Assembly (NCBI GenBank): GCA_963576735.1
Contig: OY755182.1
Coordinates: forward strand, 248,001-312,000
Origin: Bedellia somnulentella
Lineage: Eukaryota > Arthropoda > Insecta > Lepidoptera > Bedelliidae
Direction of reading: 5' to 3'
DNA: 64,000 nucleotides
Below, one piece after another: positions 50,384 through 61,770 of the stretch. Under the pieces are notes generated by a model. That model was given only the letters and a program-made list of their open reading frames with translations, searched no databases and was not told the DNA's origin. Within the stretch, counting starts at the first letter, position 1. Each line of letters begins with the position of its first letter. The position numbers were made by a program, and so were the translations under genes.

Positions 50384-52050
50384 TCAAAATGCTGGAACGT
50401 CATTCCGCCGCCAATTAAAAATGCTCAGTCTATTCATACTTTCAGACGAAAACTACGCAAATGGCTGTTATTATCGCAGTTCAATGAATTTGCTGTTCCC
50501 TATGGTTGTGCTTCCAATATCGAGTGAGTTTTGTTTTTTTTTTCTTTTTCTTCTTATATGTATATATACTATATCTATTAATGTATGTCATATGTGCTAT
50601 AACTATATATGTGCACATGTGTGTAAGTATTCATATTATTCATTAAGACGCAAAAGAGTATTATTTGTTTTTATTGTTAACATACTTCATACCTATAATT
50701 TTCATATGTAAATATTTAGAATATTTGTGTGTATTGTACTTATATGTATATAGATATTCTATATCTGTATGTATGTATATACAGGGTGGCTCATTCAAAT
50801 CGGTCAGTATGGGAAAGTCTGAAACTATAATACATACGAAGATTTGTTCTTAGGAACCATGTCACCGATTTTGATAAAAAGAAAAACTGCATTCATACAT
50901 TTGAAAAAAAGCTGTACCCAGCTCGGGAATCGAACCCGGTTGTTTTGAAAAAATAAACTTACACTTTTTCTATTTTGATATCGATTGTGTAGGTCTTAAG
51001 CTGTAAATGTCTCCATAAAACATGATGTCTAAAATGAATAAAAGGCATTGTTTTGACATACTTTAATTTCTCAAAGTAGGTGTTCGAAGTGACCACCGTT
51101 ACAATAATCAAGAAGTTCAGGCATGTAAAATTGTCTCTATGACTGTTTGTACCTCTCAACTTATTAATAATAAGTTATTACATACATGCACCGTATCATG
51201 TGATTTGCATTAAGTTGAGTTGAGTAAATTTTAACGCAAATTCACCACATGAAGATACAAAATGCAATAGTAAGATCGTTACCTAAACGTGTAGAAAACT
51301 GTATTGAAAAAAATGGTGGTCACTTCGAACACCTACTTTAAGAAATTAAAGTATGTCAAAACAATGCATTTTATTCATTTTAGACATCATGTTTTATGGA
51401 GACATTTACAGCTTAAGACCTAGACAATCGATATCAAAATAGAAAAAGTGTAAGTTTATTTTTTCAAAACAACCGGGTTCGATTCCCGAGCTGGGTACAG
51501 CTTTTTTTTCAAATGTATGAATGCAGTTTTTCTTTTTATCAAAATCGGTGACATGGTTCCTAAGAACAAATCTTCGTATGTCTTATAGTTTCAGACTTTC
51601 CCATACTGACCGATTTGAATGAGCCACCCTGTATATATATATATATTCTATGTTTGTATATGTATGTGTTGTATATGTTTAGAATATTTTATATGTAAAT
51701 GTTATCTTTTTATGTATAAGGCGCATGTACCCAAAAATACTCACATATTGTACATTAGCTATTAGCTAAGAATATGTATATTTGTACGTGTGTATGTTAT
51801 TTTGTGTGTTTAGTTCTAAGTTAGTCTTTAAGTTTTATTTAGTTATAAGTATTGGTTAGAGCTGAAAACCGGAGCTATCCGCTTTAAGTGGTTAGACCGA
51901 GCTCGTAACCATTTTGTCTTTTTTTTTTTATTGTTATCTAATTTGTTCTTCTTTTTTTACTTCTTTTAACTGTATGATATAGATTTCTTTTTGTAATATG
52001 TGTAAAAAGGCAAATAAAATCTTTTTATTTATTTTTTATTTATTTATAAT
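50384..52050 (+). mobile_element. Jockey-type LINE 3' end carrying a fold-back element
   Basis: 50,384-50,527 encodes the last ~47 residues of a LINE ORF2 (CWNVIPPPIKNAQSIHTFRR, KLRKWLLLSQFNEFAVPYG) and stops at TGA. The long AT-rich 3' UTR runs to CAAATAAAATC and (TTTAT)n at ~52,015-52,050. The 850 bp fold-back element sits inside it. The LINE is unrelated at sequence level to copies A and B. Confidence 0.65.
50782..51631. mobile_element. Fold-back DNA transposon with ~319 bp inverted arms, TA target site
   Basis: Arms at 50,782-51,100 and 51,312-51,631 are near-perfect inverted copies, beginning CAGGGTGGCTCATTCAAATC and flanked by TA on each side. The right arm and its lead-in (51,275-51,345, plus) encode PKRVENCIEKNGGHFEHLL and a stop, a Tc1/mariner-type transposase C-terminus; the left arm holds the same end inverted. 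The arms also contain a T-arm-like CCGGGTTCGATTCCCGAG. The element looks like two transposon 3' ends joined head to head around a ~210-base spacer. Confidence 0.8.
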
Positions 52051-52059
52051 TCTACTCAA

Positions 52060-52137
52060 ACTCAAACGTTTACACTGTATCTCCACGAAGAGGTAGGCAA
52101 AGATAAAATACGTCTGAACATCACATGACATTGTTAT
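52060..52137 (-). mobile_element. Old tRNA SINE (family T) 3' scrap
   Basis: AAACGTTTACACTGTATCTC, CACGAAGAGGTAGGCAAAGA and CTGAACATCACATGACATTG parallel the SINE 3' end with many changes. Confidence 0.45.
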
Positions 52138-52959
52138 AATTGAAACAACTATTGATTTTCGAATATTTTAATCGCGTGTTATTACATTATTTTTAAAGGG
52201 GAACTAATGTTGTGAGCTGTTATTTAAAAATTCGAGATGTTATTATGATCAGTTGAAAAACATATTGAGTTATTTAATTTAATGGCGGTTGAATAATTAT
52301 TGCGACAGCAAAACATAGACAATAATAAAAAATATATAAGTCGGTTATTTTATCATACAATGTCAATTTTAGAAATAATTGAGTAGTCCAATAATTAAAT
52401 GGGCGGCAGTTCGATAAATAGTTCGGCAGATCGTAACGATGCATGCCTGTTTGTATGTATACTTGCTCGCTTGTTTGCATGTCGGGGGGTGCAGGGGGGC
52501 AGAGCCCCCCTGCGTGGGGGGGTCGGGGGGCGAAAGCCCCTTGCAGACAAAGAAAAGTTAGGTGGTCACATTTAATTAGGTTAGGTTAGATTATGTATAA
52601 AACGAGCGAGCGTAGCGCAGCGGAGCGAGCCCTAAATGCCTGATGCATGCCTATAGCATATAGATGCATGCCTATATGCTTACTTACTTTATAGAATTGC
52701 TTAGAATGAGATTTCTTACCGACAAATTCCGATTTATTACTACCCACGCGTAACCGCTCGTTCAATATTTTTTACCGCCCATTTAATTATTTTCCTACTC
52801 AATTATATATTCACTGATCCATTTCATTATTTTTTATTACTCATTTTTGTTTACTTTACTGCTTAGTTTTAACTGCTGATCTAGTTATTCAACGTGCCAT
52901 TTATAATTTTTAACTTACCAAAACCGCTATATACAACTGCCTCTTTAAATCAGTGCCTT
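52138..52959. other. AT-rich DNA with a G-rich hairpin island
   Basis: At 52,484-52,540 G runs of 6-8 form two hairpins (see findings). They are followed by GTTAGGTTAG near 52,580 and a GCGAGCGTAGCGCAGCGGAG block near 52,600. A-T rich on both sides. No gene. Confidence 0.45.
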
Positions 52960-53322
52960 TTTAAAGCCCGACGTTTCGAAAACTTTTCAGTTATCATGGT
53001 CACGGGAAGACTGAGGTGTTATTTGTCATTATACAGTACTATAAAATTATTAATACTAACTACCTTCATAAAATTTTAAGTTACATTTGCGTTTAATATT
53101 TGCTGTGTACAAAAAGAGCTAATGTTATCTGGAGTCTTGCTAGTGTTCTTCCCTTGCTTAGTTGTGCTTATTATCGGGTTCCAAGCAGGTGGTAATTGCC
53201 AACCATCATCTCTATTCAAGTATGGATGTTTCTTTATTTCAATAGATTCGCGTATCATTCTAGGTATCAATCGATTCTCTTTTGCTAGAATTGTAGGTTT
53301 GTCAAAACGCATGTGGTGCAAA
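52960..53322 (-). pseudogene. Penelope-like element, C-terminal fragment
   Basis: Minus-strand frame 53,076-53,321 reads IRFDKPTILAKENRLIPRMI, RESIEIKKHPYLNRDDGWQL and PPAWNPII, the conserved end of the GIY-YIG endonuclease region of Penelope retroelements. Downstream on that strand (52,967-53,018) lies the Penelope-associated block CCCGACGTTTCGAAAAC..ATGGTCACGGGAAGACTGA (plus-strand reading). Reverse transcriptase and most of the endonuclease are absent. Confidence 0.75.
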
Positions 53323-54448
53323 AATCAATAGTTATTTCAATTATAATATGCAATCGTGAAAATCTTAGAAAATACTACATGACATTGTTACCAGCAACGC
53401 TAGTACGAGAGACATTTTAACCTTTAACTGGTGACAAGCGGTCTTACAGGCCGAGCTGTGGTAGTGAAACATCATTTCAACCTCTTCCCCTTGCTTCCTT
53501 GTTTCAACATCTGAGTAGCTTCAAGTTTAGTTGCGTCCACGTGGCAGATAGTGACAGTTGTGTCGGATTGTCTCATATTGGTAAATTACAACAACATGAA
53601 ATTCGGCAGCGGTCTCTCAGACCGCATGTCACCAGTAACGTAACTTTTTAACGTAATGTTGCTATAATGTTTTTCGTGTTTTTATGGCAATAACTTAAAA
53701 ATAGTAATTCTGCATCTGCAAAGAGAAACGTAGAGAGATAGGAGTTGAAAATGTACTGTCAAATACTTAAATTGAAGCGTGTCTGGCACAACAGGAAGAT
53801 TCAAATGGGTCAGAAGCAGAAAATGTTCCCGAAAATTTCATCTAAGAGCAAAGTGATGAAAGTGAAAAGAAAACACGAAAAACCTGGGCCAGTTTTCCTC
53901 CTATATTAAATCGCAAATCAAATTACCAATTTACTAATACGTGCGAAAAACACATTATATATATGTACTTGCAATGGTCCGAAAAATTATGCCCCGACTT
54001 TCAATGAAATTAACCAAAGTTTGAACAACGCCAGTTTTTTTAAATGATACAATTCAAATTTTTATTTTTGTTCCTACTTACTTTATAGTAGCATGTTAAT
54101 AATTAAAAATTACATTCGGAGGCTATTATTTTATACTTTTATTCATTAACCAACTGTTTTTAAATACTGAGGTAAGATAGCATAAGTACTTTCGATGCTA
54201 TAGACCATTTAATGTCAGCGGTTTCACAGACCGATGTAAGTACTGTCATAAATGATGTATCTCCTGAAAATAGAAATAATATGGTTTAGCCCACTTTTGC
54301 TTACAATAGAGATGTGTCGACTCAGAGGACTTTAGTCTTCTCCGATTCTCTTGGTGTTAACATTGGCCATCATTTAAACAAAGAATTAGACCAATGTATT
54401 TTAAATACTTGTATGCCCGGAGCAAGTTACTCTCAAATAATAAATACC

Positions 54449-54843
54449 ATTTTAAAAGATGCAGCCGTGATAGCCCAGTGGGTAGAACACTCGGTTTTCG
54501 TGCAAACGACTAGTGTTCAAATCCTGGGTCGGGCCTACACCAATTTGTCTTTTCTAAAGACATATGTGTGGTTAATTTATCATGGTTGTTAACGGTGAGG
54601 GAAAACATCGTGAGGAAACCCACATGGCTGAGTTGTACTTAGTCATGTGACAGTGTATTCGTACAAAACGGCAATAGGCCTGCCCCCTATCACGTGAGTA
54701 CACTGTCCATGCAAAACGTGGGTACTCTGAACACCGGGTGACAAAGTCACGTGATGTTCAGAAGTATTAGTACCTCTGCCAACCCCTTCGGGGATATTCG
54801 GCGTGAACGTTTATGTTATGTTATGTTATGTTATTTTAAAAGA
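54449..54843 (+). mobile_element. tRNA SINE (family T) inserted in LINE copy B ORF1
   Basis: The element at 54,460-54,832 (373 bp) is bounded by a perfect 11-base duplication ATTTTAAAAGA (54,449-54,459 and 54,833-54,843). The uninterrupted site is visible in copy A (~11,862). It has a full head, the CCCCTTCGGGG hairpin and four TATGT-type repeats, so it inserted after LINE copy B landed. Confidence 0.9.
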
Positions 54844-55285
54844 ACAATATGACTCCAATACTACTTTAGTTATTTTAATTGGTTCAAGTAATAAGGTGAA
54901 TCCAACTGACTTAAAGAAATCATTTGACAAATTGGTCAATTTAAATGTTAGAAAAATAATTATAAGTGACTTCTTATATTCCAAGCATCTTAGCTATAAG
55001 ATTAATACTAGGATTTATAAACTAAATATGTTACTACATAATTTGACCTTGGGATATAGGCAAAAAATTGTTAATTTTAATATAAATAATTATATTAAGA
55101 AACCATTATTGACTAAAAGTACCTTGAAAGTACCTGAACATTCTAAAAAACGTCTAGCTATGTTACTAGCTAGTAATATTATATACAACAATGTTATTAA
55201 TTTGAATAACATAACAATTTCAACTGACTTGGATGCAGTTATTAGTACATGTACTAATGTATCTGCAAATTTAGCTTTAAACTAG
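54803..55285 (+). pseudogene. LINE copy B ORF1, C-terminal part
   Basis: The frame after the SINE continues the SGNH-like domain: LVILIGSSNKVNPTDLKKSF, ISDFLYSKHLSYKINTRIYK and VPEHSKKRLAMLLASNI. Unlike copy A it keeps His in the D/E-x-S motif. The upstream part of the domain (VFSDSLGVNIG) lies before the SINE at 54,314-54,460. Coiled coil lost by 5' truncation. Confidence 0.8.
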
Positions 55286-56694
55286 GTAGTAAGACAAAGG
55301 AAAAGGCATACATTTCACTAGTTCATCAGAACATACAGAGCCTTTCCTGCAAACTATTAGAATTAGAGTTATTCATTAATAAGTACAATGCCAAAATACT
55401 TTGTTTAACAGAACACTGGTAAAAAGCAGAACAAATGAAGTTTAGTTTAAAGAATTACACAGTGGGCAGTTGTTTTAACAGAGAGTCCATAATGTGTGGG
55501 GGTAGTATGATACTATTATATGTAGACATTAAATTTAAAGAAAGAAAAGACATCTGTAGACTCTCTGTTGAACAACATGTAGAAATCTCATGCATTGAAT
55601 TGAGCAAGTATATAATTTTGTGTGTATATCGCCCACCCAAAGGTAACTATGACATCTTTGAAGCAGCGATGGAAGATGCTTTGGGGATGGCTTCCCGCAG
55701 CTCCAGAGAGGTTGTAGTTTGTGGGGATTTCAATGTTGACTTGTTGGGTGAGGGTCTAGTAAAGGAGAGAATATTAACATTTTTTCAATCATTTAATCTT
55801 CTAAATGTATTTAATGAGCCAACCCGAATTACCTCGACCTCTGCAACATGTTTAGATAATATTTATTGCAATTGTGATTACTCCGGTCACTTCCTTTTTG
55901 ATTGCATTACCTCAGACCACAAGGGTCAATTTATAAATTTAGAATTTACTATCGAAAAGAAAAAGTCAATAGTATGTAGACAGATAACTGAAAAAAAAAT
56001 TAGCTTATTTGAAAATAATATTAGGTCTAGCATCAGCCCCCCAATGAGAAGCAGTGAATCATTAGAGAATTGTATTTCATTCATCAATGAGCTAAAAACA
56101 GAATTCAACAAAATCTTTAAAACTAAGGTAATACTGTGTAATACAAAATGCTCTTTTGCTGAATGGGCCACCGCTGGAATTAGAATAAGTAGAGATCACC
56201 TACCTATATAATATTTATAGAGAAAAGTCCTATAACTTCAACCAAGATTTTATTATTTATGTCAGAAATTATTCAAAAATTTTCAAAAAAGTTTGTGGTG
56301 AAGCTAAATCTAGATGCATAAAACATAAAATTATGAATTCTTCTAACAAGAGTAAGACTGTCTGGAAAATAATTAACAGTGAAACTGGAAAACTAAAGTC
56401 CCCACATGATCTCAATTTATTATTAGATAATGAACTGATACAGTCAAGATCACAAATTGCTGACATTTTTGAAAATCATTTTATAAATACCCCCACTCAG
56501 ACAACAGAGAAATTAAATTCATGTTCCCAGAAAGCTCTTGAGTTGTTGGAACAAAATGTTACCAAAACAACAGCACAGTTTTCTTTCAAGTATGTTGACA
56601 GTAATGATATAATTAAAAATTTTAAAACTATTAATCTTAAAAAAACCGAAGACATAACAGGAATGTCAGTTTTCGTCATAAACAGAATAATAAA
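55286..56694 (+). pseudogene. LINE copy B ORF2, endonuclease half
   Basis: The endonuclease motifs VYRPPKGNYD, VCGDFNVDLLG and TSDHKGQ are all intact, but a stop at 55,420-55,422 truncates the N-terminus and a CCTA duplication near 56,200 shifts the frame before the reverse transcriptase. The sequence ends where the LTR element inserted, in FVINRIIN. Confidence 0.85.
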
Positions 56695-57044
56695 TGTAAA
56701 GGATATCACCTCTTTACTTCCTATTTCTTAGTGTGTATGAAATCATTATTATCTATGAAACTATTAGCTGTCAGTGTGACGTGATATAGATTTTAGAAGG
56801 AAAAAGTTAGAATATGAATCTTTAGAAAACCGTGAAAAACATTGTAAAATGTTATAGTTAAAATTTTATTTAATTAGAAGTAAAGGCTTTAAATGTTGTT
56901 TTTTGTTATTTCAGGTAAGCTTTTCTGTTTAAAATGTTTTAGTTGTAGTAAAACTTATATAAAAGTGTGATGCGAATAAAATAAATTTTGTTATTTCAGA
57001 AAACACAATTTCGTCTTTATTTCATCTGAACTAATATCATTATA
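56695..57044 (+). repeat. Left LTR, 350 bp
   Basis: Starts TGTAAAGGATATCACC and ends TAATATCATTATA (rather than the usual CA). It contains AATAAA near 56,970 and the splice-like junction TTGTTATTTCAG|GTAAGC at 56,914/56,915. It differs from the right LTR at three sites (one near 56,866, two near 56,886). Confidence 0.85.
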
Positions 57045-57077
57045 AAACAACATTTTTCGCAATTAAAAACAACAAAT

Positions 57078-58220
57078 ATGGAGAAATTAAGGTTTGATTT
57101 TTGTGTGAAAACAGCGGGAGATGAAAAGTCAAATATTATTTGCATAACTTCTATAGGAACACCTGATGGCCAAAATTTTGGCATACCGACCGAGTATCAA
57201 CCCGCAAACTTACACCAACTTATAACAAATACATCTCACTACGCCAAGATAAGAAAAACATTGAACAAAAGACATCAAACAAGGAAAATATGGATAAATT
57301 TAACTGATGAGATGTCGAAGATATATTTAGATGAAGAACAAAATATACAGTTTAAAGATATCTACCTTGAAGAGATGAATGAAAACATAAATGATTCAAA
57401 ACCATTAACTGAGAGTTCAAATAAAGCATTAGAAAAAATATTAGAGACATTACTTGAAGAAAAGCAAAGAACATCTGAAATTCAAAATTTGGGAAAAATT
57501 GCAAAAGATTTTGCGCTTGAAAAATTCACAGGTAAAAATGCCAACGCTCATCAATGGATTAAGGACTTCAACAGAGAATGTGAACGTTTCCATATTGATG
57601 AAGACAAACAAAAAATTAAAATTTTAAAACAATTTTTAGAATATTCAAGTGTAAACTGGTACAATTGTATGTTAATAAAATTTACAGTTGAATCAGAGTG
57701 GATTAGATGGGAAAAAAATTTCTGCGAAACATTCGGAAACAAAGGTTGGTCGCCAATTAGATATGCTCTTGGATTCAAATATAAATCAGGCTCATTACTT
57801 GAATATGCATTGAAAAAAGAGAAGTTATTATTAGAGGTTAGGAAGACGATTGATACAGGTACTCTTATAGACCTTATAGCCGCAGGCCTGCCTAACTACC
57901 TGATTGACAAAATTGACAGAGAGGCGGTACAACAAACTGAAGATCTTTATAATGAGATAGGCAAATTAGAACATCTTGTTGAGAAAAACAGATATGAAAA
58001 AAAAAACTACATGCACTCTGACATAAAATAAAAAAAAAATGAAGAAAAGAAACCATGCCAAATTTGTATCAATAAGGAAAAAGGGAAACGTTTTCATCCT
58101 GAGGAAAACTGTTGGTTTAATACGACGAATCAGGAATATGTAATGAAAAGTGTGAATAACTCGGAATTAGAAGTTGAACTTAATGAAGAGATTCCAAAAA
58201 ACTTGAAGTATCACCATTAA
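57078..58220 (+). pseudogene. gag of the LTR element, one in-frame stop
   Basis: The frame runs from ATG (MEKLRFDFCVK) to TAA at 58,218-58,220, interrupted by a TAA at 58,029-58,031 inside an A-rich run. Before the stop there is a gag-like helical region (NANAHQWIKDFNRECERFHI, NWYNCMLIKF, FCETFGNKGWSPIRY). After it, in the same frame, comes a zinc knuckle CQICINKEKGKRFHPEENC. The knuckle placement shows the stop is a mutation or a readthrough site, not the normal end. No capsid structure can be judged beyond this. Confidence 0.75.
58196..58202 (+). promoter_or_regulatory. Predicted -1 frameshift heptamer between gag and pol
   Basis: A AAA AAC at 58,196-58,202 lies in the gag frame as CCA AAA AAC. 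The pol frame (-1) opens at 58,187, after TGA at 58,184-58,186, and has no ATG before the protease. The heptamer falls inside the 34-base overlap, 16 bases before the gag stop. Confidence 0.7.
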
Positions 58221-61200
58221 TAAATATAGAGTTATTATTAAATAACAGATTAAAAGTTACAGCAATTTATGATTCTGGTTCAAATGTATCATTGATTAAT
58301 TCAAAATTATTGAAAATACAAAAAAAAGAAGATACATTTAAGAAACAAACTGTAAACTTGAAAACTATTAATGGTGAGAAGAAAACAAATGGTATAGTAA
58401 CATTAAAAATAAAAATATATTACATTGAAAGTGAAATGAATATTTTTGTAATAGATAATGAAAATTTTAACTATGATTTTCTCATTGGTTTGGATTGTAT
58501 AAAGAAATTTAGATTAATGCAAGATGAACAATTAAATATCATACAATGTAATAATTCATTTAGAGATAATAAAATCCAAAATGAAGCGGATAACAAAAGT
58601 AAATACTCTGAAACCGATATTTTAAATGTCAAAATTCCTAATGTACTAGGTGACAAAAATAAAAAAAATGAGACTAAAAACTCTGAGGTATGTGAAGAAA
58701 AAAAAAACAGTTTAAACGAATATGAAATTAATTTCAATGAAAATATTACTTTGAATGAATTTGAAATTGAAGTTAACCATCTAGATATATGTAAACAAAC
58801 TGTAATCGATAAATTAATAGACAAATACAAATCAGTTTTCGCCAAGGACAAATATGACGTGGGTACAGTACGAGGTTATGAAGCTCATATAGACTTGACA
58901 GTAGATCGATACTGCTACAAACGTCCATACAGATGCACAACTGATGATAGAAAAGAAATTGAGAACCAAATATCAAAACTATTAAAAAAAAACTTAATTG
59001 AGGAATCATATAGCCCTTTTGCTGCACCAGTCACCTTAGCATACAAGAAAGAAGATGGGAAAAGATCAAGATTGTGTATCGATTTCCGAGAATTGAATAA
59101 AATAGTTGTCCCTCAATCACAGCCATTCCCGTTAATTGAAGACTTGATGGTAAAGACGGTTAACTGTGAGTATTATTCCACTTTTGATATAAATTCAGCA
59201 TTTTGGTCGATCCCCATGAGAATTCAAGATAGATATAAGACAGCTTTCGTCACGCAAGAAGGCCATTTTCAGTGGACATGTCTTCCATTTGGTTTAAAGA
59301 CGGCTTCAGCTATTTTCCAAAGAATATTGAGAAATATAATAAGAAAATATAATCTCTCAGATTTTGCAGTGAATTTTATAGACGATATTTTGGTTTTTTC
59401 TAAAAGTTTTGAAGAACACATAACACATATATCGAAACTACTAGACGCAATCTTAACAGAAGGATTTAGACTGAAATTCTCTAAATGTACCTTTGCAAAG
59501 GATCATGCCAAGTATTTGGGACACATAATAAAAAAAAATTCGGTTACACCTCTCAAAGATTATTTAACAGCTGTCAGGAATTTCCCCATTCCAGAAACAA
59601 AGAAAAATATACGTCAGTTTCTGGGAAAAGTAAATTTTTATCATAAATTTATACCACACAATGCAATAATCCTGGAACCATTACACAATTTGTTACGTAA
59701 AGATGTTAAATTTATATGGACTAAAGAATGCCAAAAATCATTTGATAAAATAAAAGATTTACTATGCTCAAAACCAATTTTGAAAATATTTGAACCAGAA
59801 CAACCAATAAAAATATACACTGATGCCAGCATTCAAGGCGTGGGAGCAGTGTTAAAACAGGAAGATGAAAACGGAATAAACAAGCCTGTAGCTTATTTCT
59901 CAAAGAAATTGACCGACACTCAAAAGAGAAAAAAGGCAATATATTTGGAATGTTTGGCGATTAAAGAGGCTGTAAAATATTGGCAACACTGGCTAATGAA
60001 TAAAGAATTTATAGTATATTCAGATCATAAACCACTAGAAAATCTTAACATCAAGTCTAGAACCGATGAGGAACTGGGCGATTTGACATATTACCTGTCT
60101 CAATACAATTTTAAGATAATATATAATCCAGGTAAGTCAAATCAAGAAGCGGATTGCTTAAGTAGAAATCCAGTCTTAGAACATTATGAAAATACTGAAG
60201 ATTTTTTGAAAGTTGTTAACCTAATAAGCATGCAAGATATTAAAAAGGACCAAGAAACAAATCCATATATATAAGACGGAAAATCAAAATCATTTATACT
60301 GGAAAATAATATTTATTACAAAAAGAATAAAAGAGGAAAAAAATTCGTACTTTCAGAAGCATTTAGTAAAACACTAATTAAAAATGTACATTACTTTTAT
60401 TGCCATATTGGGAGAACCCAAATGATAAATAAAATAAATCCTTTCTATACAGCAAAGAATATCATCACAAATATCAAGAAACTGTGTGATGAATGTGATA
60501 TTTGTATTAAAAACAAATCAAGAAGGAATCCAAAATTTGGTTTGATGTCCCATTTAGGCCCAGCAACACGTCCTTTCGAAATTGTATCGATTGACACAAT
60601 TGGTGGCTTTGGAGGATCAAGATCTACAAAAAAATACTTACATCTTTTGGTTGACCATTTTACACGATATGCATACATTCTGACATCAAAAAATCAGAGC
60701 TCCAATGATTTTATCAAATTGGTTGAAAAAGTGACGCAAGACAATAACATAGATATGCTTTTAACAGACCAATATCCTGGCATAAATTCCAAAGAATTTA
60801 AAGACTTCTTAAAAAAGAAAAATATAACAATGATATTTACTGCTGTGGACGCGCCATTTTCGAATGGTCTGAATGAAAGGCTGAACCAAACTTTAACCAA
60901 TAGGATAAGGTGTAAAATAAATGAAAATGACAAAAAAACTGCATGGACAACTATTGCACAAAAATGTATAGAAAGATACAACGAAACGGAACATACAGTT
61001 ACTAAGTTTACTCCAAAATATCTTTTGGAAGGAGAGAAAATGGATATTTTGCCACTGGAATTTAAATCAAGATGTACAGAAGAAGATCTAAAAAAAGACA
61101 GAGAACTAGCATTAAAAAATTCAATAAAATCCCATAACTATAATAAAAAAATATACGATCTAAAAAGAGAAGACTATAAATTTGGAGTGGGTGATAAAGT

Positions 61201-61378
61201 ATTTATAGAAAATGGAAATCGGCTAAATAGGAAGAAAATGGATGAATTGAGGATTGGGCCATATAAAATCCTAAGAAGGATTTCAAATTCTATTTACGAG
61301 GTTGATGTTGGACATAAGAAGGCGGAGTCAAACTTATACCATATCACAAAGTTAACTCCAATAGTGAATAGCTTTTGA
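58203..61378 (+). pseudogene. pol of the LTR element, one in-frame stop
   Basis: Entered by the predicted -1 shift. Protease active site YDSGSNVSLI near 58,270-58,298. Reverse transcriptase: CIDFRELNKIVVPQ, YYSTFDINSAFWSIPM (first Asp), LPFGLKTASAIFQR, VNFIDDILVFS (IDD pair). RNase H: IYTDASIQGVGAVL, LECLAIKEAVKYW, YSDHKPLENL. After TAA at 60,272-60,274 the same frame goes on to the integrase: a zinc-binding region (HYFYCH, then CDECDIC), catalytic Asp in SIDTIGGFGG, Asp in LLTDQYPG and Glu in SNGLNERLNQT. A C-terminal GPYKILRRISNSIYEVD follows. No chromodomain. The single stop between RNase H and integrase disables normal expression. Confidence 0.85.
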
Positions 61379-61407
61379 ACGAACAATCATCACGATGTTG
61401 TTCTCTC

Positions 61408-61420
61408 CGAGGGTGGGAGA
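61408..61420 (+). promoter_or_regulatory. Polypurine tract
   Basis: CGAGGGTGGGAGA directly precedes the right LTR. It would prime plus-strand DNA synthesis. Confidence 0.6.
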
Positions 61421-61770
61421 TGTAAAGGATATCACCTCTTTACTTCCTATTTCTTAGTGTGTATGAAATCATTATTATCTATGAAACTATTAGCTGTCAG
61501 TGTGACGTGATATAGATTTTAGAAGGAAAAAGTTAGAATATGAATCTTTAGAAAACCGTGAAAAACATTGTAAAATGTTATAGTTAAAATATTATTTAAT
61601 TAGAAGTAAATCCTTTAAATGTTGTTTTTTGTTATTTCAGGTAAGCTTTTCTGTTTAAAATGTTTTAGTTGTAGTAAAACTTATATAAAAGTGTGATGCG
61701 AATAAAATAAATTTTGTTATTTCAGAAAACACAATTTCGTCTTTATTTCATCTGAACTAATATCATTATA
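61421..61770 (+). repeat. Right LTR, 350 bp
   Basis: Same ends as the left LTR. Differences from it: T to A in AAAATATTATTT near 61,592, and GG to TC in GTAAATCCTTT near 61,611. About 99% identity implies recent insertion. Confidence 0.85.

Noticed and set aside
50421..50853. Hydrophobic open frames
   Set aside because: They overlap the LINE ORF2 end, its AT-rich 3' UTR and the fold-back arm. Composition explains the hydrophobicity.
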